This document shows, piece by piece, positions 6,138 to 10,780 of a DNA stretch of 10,780 nucleotides. The notes under the pieces are model-generated. The model did no database searches, was not told the origin of the DNA, and saw only the letters and a list, made by a program, of their open reading frames with translations. The stretch lies in the NCBI GenBank assembly GCA_963543835.1, contig CAUUCY010000063.1, positions 1 to 10,780 on the forward strand, given 5' to 3'. Position 1 is the first letter of the stretch. Each line of letters starts with the position of its first letter. Source of the DNA: Cryptobacteroides sp963543835. GTDB taxonomy: Bacteria > Bacteroidota > Bacteroidia > Bacteroidales > UBA932. The position numbers and the translations under genes were made by a program.

Positions 6138-6182
6138 ATTATAAAAAACTCCGGCTTTTTACAAGTCGGAGTTTTTTATAAT
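6138..6182. terminator. Strong rho-independent terminator after ppiD, bidirectional
   Basis: ATTATAAAAAACTCCG (6138-6153) pairs perfectly with CGGAGTTTTTTATAAT (6167-6182). Two further pairs (one G-T) close a 9-base loop. The GC core followed by six T residues on both strands fits a terminator in either direction. It starts 11 bases after the ppiD stop codon. Between it and the promoter at 6055 the sequence holds only a weak hairpin (GGAGG 6078-6082, CCTCC 6103-6107). Confidence 0.88.
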
Positions 6183-6193
6183 GTCGTTTTCTA

Positions 6194-8284
6194 TTAGAAG
6201 AAACGCGCCCTGTGGTCTTTGACATCGGCGTCGTTTATCATGACAGGCAGTATCATCTGTCTGTTGTACTGGTTCATTTGGACGGAATAGTTCTTGGCAT
6301 CTTCCTCTGTGTAGAACGAAGCGTTGTCGCGGCTGTTCACCCGGAAGATATAAGTCCCTATCTGACCTGCTACAGGTCCGCTTATAACACCTTCCTTGGC
6401 AGATGCCACTGCTCCGATGAAGTTCGGGTCAAGATTGGCTGCGCCCATTGAAGCGAATGCTACGGAAGACTCGTTGCTTACGCTTGTACCGAGTTTCTCC
6501 GCAATCGCGTTGAGGTCTGCAAGTCCTTCGATTTCAGTCTTGATCTGAGCGGCTTTTGCAACGCCGAGTTTTTCTGCGTAAAGTCTTTCCCTGATAGGCT
6601 CTGAAACCTCTTCGAGGCTTGCTATACCCTCGTTGTGTATGCCTTTGATCGTAACTACAAAGAAGTATGCATTGTTTACCGATATGATGTTGGAGACCTT
6701 GCCAGCCTTGTTGTCGAAAATCCAGCGTGTCACCTCTTTGGCATTGTCAATCGCTCCATAGCTTGAAGTGCTTTCAAGCACGTTGTTCATATGGTGCGAG
6801 TAAACACCGAGGGTGTCGACAGCGGCTTTGTAGTTCTTGTAGCTTCCGTTTGCGAGAGAAGCGAATTTGTTGGCTTTTGCATAGAAACCGTTTATCGTCT
6901 CCTGACTTGCGATGATGGATTTGTCAAGTATGGCGACTTTCTTCATTTCAACAGGCTCGCTCTTCTCCGAAACGAGCACTATGCTTGTTCCGTACTGGCT
7001 GTTGATGATGAATGGTCTGCCGGTCTTTGCATCGAGGACGGCTTCGTATCCCGGCACCATTCTGCTCTGGCTGAGCCAGCCTATGTTGCCGAGTTCGCCA
7101 TTGTCGCGGGAGCCTTGATCTGCGGAATAGAGGGCAGCAAGGCTTGCGAAATTAGAGCCTTTTACAAGAGGGAGCAGGGAGTCTGCGAGATGTTTTGCTT
7201 TCTCGCCCTGAAGAAGTATATGCTTCACATAGACGGATTCGGAGCGCTTTTCCGACGCAAGTACGCGTACTGCATAGAAGTGGTCTGCGGTCTTGAAGAT
7301 AGGTGAAACACCGCCCTTGTGGGAGCTTACAAAGTCATCTACTTCTCTGGAAACGCTTACGAGGTCGCCTGCCTTGTACCAGGTGTCGGAATATGCCCTT
7401 TCGGAATTTTTTGCAAGATAGTTCTTCATGTTTTCCGCAGCGGCGAAATCGTCGTATGCAGCGTTGAATTTCTCGCTCACTTCGTTGATGTCATGCTCGG
7501 AAGGGCTTACTTCATAAACCACATATTCGATGTCGCGGCTTGCAAGCTGCTTGAAGAAATTTTTATGCTCCTTGTAGAATTTGCTTATCTCGCTCTTGCT
7601 GACTGTGACGGTGGAATCTGGCGCGAAGCCGAAAGGAATCATTACGAAATCCACGTTTGCAGTATTGTTGTTCTCCGCAATGGCATTGTTTATCTCAAGA
7701 GGGGTCTTGAATGCTGAAGCAGTGAAGAGTGTGCCGTATTTCTGGTAGTACTGTTGGTTGTAGATCGTGTTCTGGAGATAATCCCAGAACATGGTGTAAA
7801 CGCCCTTGTTGTCCGATGAAAGGCTTTTGAGGAAATTCACGAGCGCCTCTTTCGAGAAGTTCCCCTGTTCATCCTGGAATGCAGGGTTCTGCGCAAGTAC
7901 GGGAGAGACCATATCGCCGCTGGTGAGAGCCACCAATTCTGCCTTACCTACTTTTATGCCTGCTTTCTCTGCATTCTTCACGAAGAGATACTTGTCGAGA
8001 AGAGACTGCCAGGCTGCGTTGCGGACCTGAGTCTGCTGCTCTTCGTTCTGTACGGAGGAGCCGCTCATGAGCTCGTTGATTTTGGAAAATTTATCCACAT
8101 CGTTGAGGAAATCGGTGTAGGAAATGGATTTTCCACCGATCGAGCCCACATCGTACTTTGATGACATTGCCTGCATTGCAGTTTCGATTGTGCTCGGGTC
8201 AATGATGAATGACAAAAGGGCAAGTGCGATAATAACAGATACCGCAAGCCCGAATTTTACGCGAATTTTTTCAAGAACCGCCAT
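6194..8284 (-). CDS. ppiD: PpiD/SurA-like membrane-anchored periplasmic peptidyl-prolyl isomerase
   Basis: The protein has 696 residues. A short cytoplasmic N-terminus is followed by one membrane segment (about 11-28), then VGSIGGKSISYTDF (46-59), the usual entry into the SurA-N chaperone domain (about 45-220). A parvulin (PPIC) domain spans about 351-440, with VKHILL (353-358), DNGELGNIGW (394-403) and the FIINSQYG segment (425-432) where family members have a conserved G-x-H-I strand. A second, degenerate parvulin-like region may lie at 520-650. PpiD-type proteins assist folding of exported and outer-membrane proteins at the periplasmic face of the inner membrane. About 700 residues is normal for Bacteroidota. 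It is the last gene of the barrel-TPR-lptC-ppiD series, with a 55-base gap after lptC, and ends in a double stop (TAATAG) ahead of the terminator. Family and location are clear; whether isomerase activity is retained is not. Confidence 0.93.
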   Translation of the reverse strand: MAVLEKIRVKFGLAVSVIIALALLSFIIDPSTIETAMQAMSSKYDVGSIGGKSISYTDFLNDVDKFSKINELMSGSSVQNEEQQTQVRNAAWQSLLDKYLFVKNAEKAGIKVGKAELVALTSGDMVSPVLAQNPAFQDEQGNFSKEALVNFLKSLSSDNKGVYTMFWDYLQNTIYNQQYYQKYGTLFTASAFKTPLEINNAIAENNNTANVDFVMIPFGFAPDSTVTVSKSEISKFYKEHKNFFKQLASRDIEYVVYEVSPSEHDINEVSEKFNAAYDDFAAAENMKNYLAKNSERAYSDTWYKAGDLVSVSREVDDFVSSHKGGVSPIFKTADHFYAVRVLASEKRSESVYVKHILLQGEKAKHLADSLLPLVKGSNFASLAALYSADQGSRDNGELGNIGWLSQSRMVPGYEAVLDAKTGRPFIINSQYGTSIVLVSEKSEPVEMKKVAILDKSIIASQETINGFYAKANKFASLANGSYKNYKAAVDTLGVYSHHMNNVLESTSSYGAIDNAKEVTRWIFDNKAGKVSNIISVNNAYFFVVTIKGIHNEGIASLEEVSEPIRERLYAEKLGVAKAAQIKTEIEGLADLNAIAEKLGTSVSNESSVAFASMGAANLDPNFIGAVASAKEGVISGPVAGQIGTYIFRVNSRDNASFYTEEDAKNYSVQMNQYNRQMILPVMINDADVKDHRARFF

Positions 8285-8339
8285 TGTTTATATTATTTTA
8301 TTGATTATCAAAAGGACTGCGAAGTTAGTAAATTTCTTC

Positions 8340-8969
8340 TTAATTTCTACGCAATGGGCCTATAAAATTGGCAGTGTCAATTAAAACGCTTGTAGTATCC
8401 TGCACTACAACGCCGAAACTATTGAACGGAACGAGGATTTCCGCATTCCTCGCGCGCTCGTCCGAGCGCATTCCATAGCCCTGCATGAAGCCGTCGGGAG
8501 AGTACATCTTGACGTAACAGTCTGTGTAGATTTCCTGTTTGGTGCGGTCCCAATAGAGGGTGTCGGTTTCCATTACTTCCTGCTTTATCACGTTATCTAT
8601 TACAACGTGACCGAATACAGACCACGATTCTTTTGAGGTATTTTTACTTTTATGGTGACGGGCGTTATTTGCCGTTATTGTCGTTTCAAGCAGCCCCTCG
8701 GAGGTGTAAGCAAATACTTTCAGTCCTTTGGGGAAGAGGTCATACGAGCAGGTGTCTTTGTCGTATGATTCCATCACTGCCGCCTCTAAACGCATTTCCA
8801 TCCTGCCGTTGGACGTCTGCACGGCGAACATATTTTCCACTGTCTGCAGAGGGACATCGGCAAGATTTATGGCTTCTGCCTGCGCCAGTTCATCTTTGCA
8901 TGAATACACGACAATAGCAACCACGAAAATGGTTGCTATCGCCTTCAAAGTATTTAATACCTGTTTCAA
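8340..8969 (-). CDS. lptC: LPS export ABC transporter periplasmic protein LptC (lipoprotein form)
   Basis: The protein has 209 residues. It opens with a hydrophobic signal (residues 8-21) ending in the lipobox VYSC, with Cys24 the likely lipidated residue. Bacteroidota LptC proteins are often lipoproteins, unlike the transmembrane LptC of E. coli. The rest is a beta-jellyroll of the LptA/LptC type: RMEMRLEAAVMESY (56-69), the GLKVFAY strand (82-88), ITANNARHH (97-105), and WSVFGHVVIDN (115-125) with DTLYWDR (135-141), the hallmark 'gene-product/target' strand pair of this family. LptC receives lipopolysaccharide from the LptB2FG transporter and passes it to LptA. The only usable start in frame is TTG at 8969 (or TTG at 8948), because a TAA lies just upstream. 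It begins 5 bases after the TPR gene's stop, so the two are co-transcribed. Confidence 0.9.
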   Translation of the reverse strand: MKQVLNTLKAIATIFVVAIVVYSCKDELAQAEAINLADVPLQTVENMFAVQTSNGRMEMRLEAAVMESYDKDTCSYDLFPKGLKVFAYTSEGLLETTITANNARHHKSKNTSKESWSVFGHVVIDNVIKQEVMETDTLYWDRTKQEIYTDCYVKMYSPDGFMQGYGMRSDERARNAEILVPFNSFGVVVQDTTSVLIDTANFIGPLRRN

Positions 8970-8974
8970 GGGTT

Positions 8975-10297
8975 TTATTTCTTAGTTCTTACGACTGTTG
9001 TCGCAGACAGGCCTCCGCATGATACGGAGTAGGACTGTCCGTCGAGGATGTCGTACATAAAGGCTTCTGCTTTCTGAGGGAAGTAACCCGCACAGAAGTT
9101 GATAAGTTTATTGGACTCTTCGGCAAGTGAAGGGTCTGCCGCTTTGGCTTTGTTGAACCAGTCGCATGCAACCCAATAACGGGCGCTCTTGTCTATCTCA
9201 TTGCCGCTGCAAGGGAGTCCTGTCCATATTGTCCCCATAAGGAAGTAGCTCTTGCCTACAAAATCAGGGTTAAGAGAGGCAGCTTTCTGTGCAAGATTGT
9301 AAGACTTTACGACCTGACCTGTCTTGTAGCAATAGGTTGCAAGTTCATAGAGATATTCCCCGTCCTTGAGTTCGTCCGTTTCTTCGGAAGCGATTGCCTC
9401 TTCCAGATATTTGACTGCATCTTCGGCATTGTTTCTTGCAGCATTGAGCTTGTAGAGGAAATATGCGGAGTTTGAGTTCGGGTTGAGTTTGTGCATGGAG
9501 GTAACGGCATTGAGATAAAGGTCATTGTCAATGCAGCCTTCGGAGGTGTTCATGAGACGTACTATGTTGGACACAAGCTCGAGGTTGTCAGGATCTGCCT
9601 CATAGCGCGGTGTGAAGAGAGCAATGAGTTGCTCGCAACTTGCTATCTTGCTCGTCACGAAGAGGGTCTGGAGGTCTTCCTTGACCTTTTCAAGCTTCTC
9701 CTTGTCCGTTTCAGTGTCTACCTTCACTTTCTCCAGGCCGGAATTCATTTCCTCGTAAAGTTCAAGAATCTTCTCAGAGTCGAGCTTCCCCGCCTTGAAG
9801 AGATCCAATGCCGCAGAGAAATTGTAGAGATAGAGGGTAGGGTTTGTGTTTGTCTTGTTTGCAGCGATGATTTCAGAGTACCCGTCATAGAGTCTCTGCG
9901 GATCGTCGGTGATGAAGTTGTTCATATCTATACCCTTGTTGTTTCTCGCCGTAACAGCATACTTTGGGTAGTATTGAACGCGAAGGTCGTGAAGGGTAAG
10001 AAGTGTATCTATGAGTTGTTTTTTATACTCTTTGTTGTTGGCATTCTTGATTATGAGACGGCGCATAAGCGTAGAGCCGTCGAGGAGAATGTACTGATTT
10101 GCGGATGGAGGGCAGGAACTATAAGCCTTGCGCCAGTTTGGAAGAGCTTCGTCATAACTCTTCTGTTTGAAATACTCCTTGTAGTAGGAGAGATACTTGA
10201 TACAATTTGCGCTGTCTGCGCCATACTTTCCCTGAGCCAAAACACCTATAGGGGAAAGGGTGATTACTGCAAGAATTGTAAAAATAAATTTTTTCAT
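8975..10297 (-). CDS. Periplasmic tetratricopeptide-repeat protein of the LptC operon
   Basis: The protein has 440 residues from the ATG at 10297. A signal peptide covers residues 1-21 (ending GVLA). TPR-like helical pairs are visible near 38-62 (YFKQKSYDEALPNWRKAY) and across about 275-365, where KYLEEAIA and SYNLAQKAASLNP are typical second-helix and loop segments. The C-terminus ends in SYSVSCGGLSATTVVR, a conserved tail in the Bacteroidales homologues I recall. The protein probably acts as a periplasmic scaffold; no enzyme motif is seen and its partner is unknown. Its place between an outer-membrane barrel gene and lptC points to envelope assembly. An ATG at 10321 in the same frame overlaps the barrel gene's stop codon and would add 8 residues before the signal peptide; I prefer 10297 because the signal peptide begins there. 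Confidence 0.85.
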   Translation of the reverse strand: MKKFIFTILAVITLSPIGVLAQGKYGADSANCIKYLSYYKEYFKQKSYDEALPNWRKAYSSCPPSANQYILLDGSTLMRRLIIKNANNKEYKKQLIDTLLTLHDLRVQYYPKYAVTARNNKGIDMNNFITDDPQRLYDGYSEIIAANKTNTNPTLYLYNFSAALDLFKAGKLDSEKILELYEEMNSGLEKVKVDTETDKEKLEKVKEDLQTLFVTSKIASCEQLIALFTPRYEADPDNLELVSNIVRLMNTSEGCIDNDLYLNAVTSMHKLNPNSNSAYFLYKLNAARNNAEDAVKYLEEAIASEETDELKDGEYLYELATYCYKTGQVVKSYNLAQKAASLNPDFVGKSYFLMGTIWTGLPCSGNEIDKSARYWVACDWFNKAKAADPSLAEESNKLINFCAGYFPQKAEAFMYDILDGQSYSVSCGGLSATTVVRTKK

Positions 10298-10313
10298 ATA
10301 TATAATACTGTTT

Positions 10314-10780
10314 TTAGTCATATCTCGGCTGTCGGAACCAATAATCGAATAAACTGAAACCTATTGTGAAATTGATGAAGTTCTCTGAGATAAGGCCTTT
10401 CTGCATTGAACTTCTCCTGCCCAACTCCATACCGAGAGAAATGGAGTTGTACCAGCGGAAAACAGGTATTGTCACGCCCATTGATATTCCGTAGGAATTC
10501 AGATGGTGACCATTTACATTGTAATATGATTTGTCGTAGAAAGCTCCGGCTCTATACGCCCATCTTCTCATAAAGTAGCGTATGTCATTTGCGTTAGGCA
10601 CATATTCCACACCGCCCCTGACAGAAAAACCTTTGCCGGCGGAGAAACGGTCTGAAAGACCTACTATTCCAAGTCCCTTGATCTTATCTATATTGGATTT
10701 GGACCAATCGCTCACCAAATAGTCTGCTTCTACTCGGAGTTTGTTGGACAGGGTGTAGGATATGCCCAGACCGAGTTCGT
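10314..10780 (-). CDS. Outer-membrane beta-barrel protein, C-terminal part
   Basis: The reading frame enters from the right edge and gives 154 residues before the stop codon at 10316-10314; the N-terminus lies outside the window. It consists of alternating amphipathic strands joined by short turns: LGISYTLSNKLRVEADY, FSVRGGVEYVP, WAYRAGAFYDKSYY, SYGISMGVTIPV, SISLGMELGRR and FINFTIGFSLFDYWF. These end in aromatic residues, as in outer-membrane barrels. The FINFTIGFSLFDYWFRQPRY ending is close to a terminal barrel strand plus a short tail. Similar proteins sit next to this TPR/LptC cluster in other Bacteroidales, often described as FadL-like or simply as outer-membrane proteins. Transport substrate unknown. 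It probably begins the operon or follows a further upstream gene not in view. Confidence 0.8.
   Translation of the reverse strand, partial: ELGLGISYTLSNKLRVEADYLVSDWSKSNIDKIKGLGIVGLSDRFSAGKGFSVRGGVEYVPNANDIRYFMRRWAYRAGAFYDKSYYNVNGHHLNSYGISMGVTIPVFRWYNSISLGMELGRRSSMQKGLISENFINFTIGFSLFDYWFRQPRYD

Noticed and set aside
6076..6144. A 22-codon plus-strand micro-ORF and a short repeat of ATGAGAG (6091, 6115)
   Set aside because: There is no promoter boxes match upstream, it ends inside the terminator stem, and the repeat is too short to mean much.
6791..7717. Plus-strand open frames of 132-171 codons
   Set aside because: They are antisense to the ppiD frame and carry no motifs.
9491..10357. A 288-codon plus-strand open frame
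   Set aside because: It is antisense to the TPR gene, which has a signal peptide, repeats and a conserved tail; the plus-strand product has no recognisable feature.
1..10780. tRNA, rRNA, CRISPR arrays, insertion sequences, phage or toxin-antitoxin genes
   Set aside because: I looked for direct and inverted repeats, transposase or integrase motifs and tRNA-like foldings in the gaps and saw none.

Overview
The window looks like chromosomal DNA of a Bacteroidales bacterium (phylum Bacteroidota); I cannot fix the genus. The evidence is the gene families (DUF4886, fimbrillin-like lipoprotein, lipoprotein-type LptC, the outer-membrane barrel/TPR/LptC/PpiD cluster) and several upstream sites that fit the Bacteroidota promoter pattern, a TTTG-like -33 box about 19-20 bases before TAnnTTTG, with little use of Shine-Dalgarno sequences.

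Layout. (1) Positions 1-968, minus strand: most of the ATPase YchF, running off the left edge. (2) Plus strand, facing away from ychF: a secreted DUF4886/SGNH-type hydrolase (1066-1899), then a two-gene unit of a cysteine-rich DUF3737 beta-helix protein (2036-2878) and a MalY/PatB-type PLP C-S lyase (2881-4062), closed by a hairpin at 4088-4112 that also serves the convergent genes. (3) An accessory stretch on the minus strand (4116 to about 6055): a small lipocalin-like lipoprotein (4116-4478), a short ORF of unknown function that may be a decayed lipoprotein (4500-4682), and a two-gene unit of a 48-residue peptide (5838-5984) and a fimbrillin-like lipoprotein (4905-5825) with its own well-formed promoter. 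(4) A core envelope operon on the minus strand, read from the right edge leftward: C-terminal part of an outer-membrane beta-barrel (10314-10780), a periplasmic TPR protein (8975-10297), LptC (8340-8969), and the PpiD/SurA-like foldase (6194-8284), closed by a strong hairpin at 6138-6182.

How they work together. The right half is cell-envelope biogenesis: LptC carries lipopolysaccharide across the periplasm and PpiD helps fold exported proteins. The middle encodes small surface or periplasmic lipoproteins that probably vary between strains. The left half combines a ribosome-associated ATPase, a secreted esterase-like enzyme, and a cytoplasmic pair that may act in sulfur amino acid metabolism. 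No tRNA, rRNA, CRISPR array, transposase, integrase or phage gene was seen. The items most worth a second look are the DUF3737 + C-S lyase pair, the 48-residue peptide tied to the fimbrillin-like lipoprotein, and the possibly frameshifted lipoprotein at 4500-4762.
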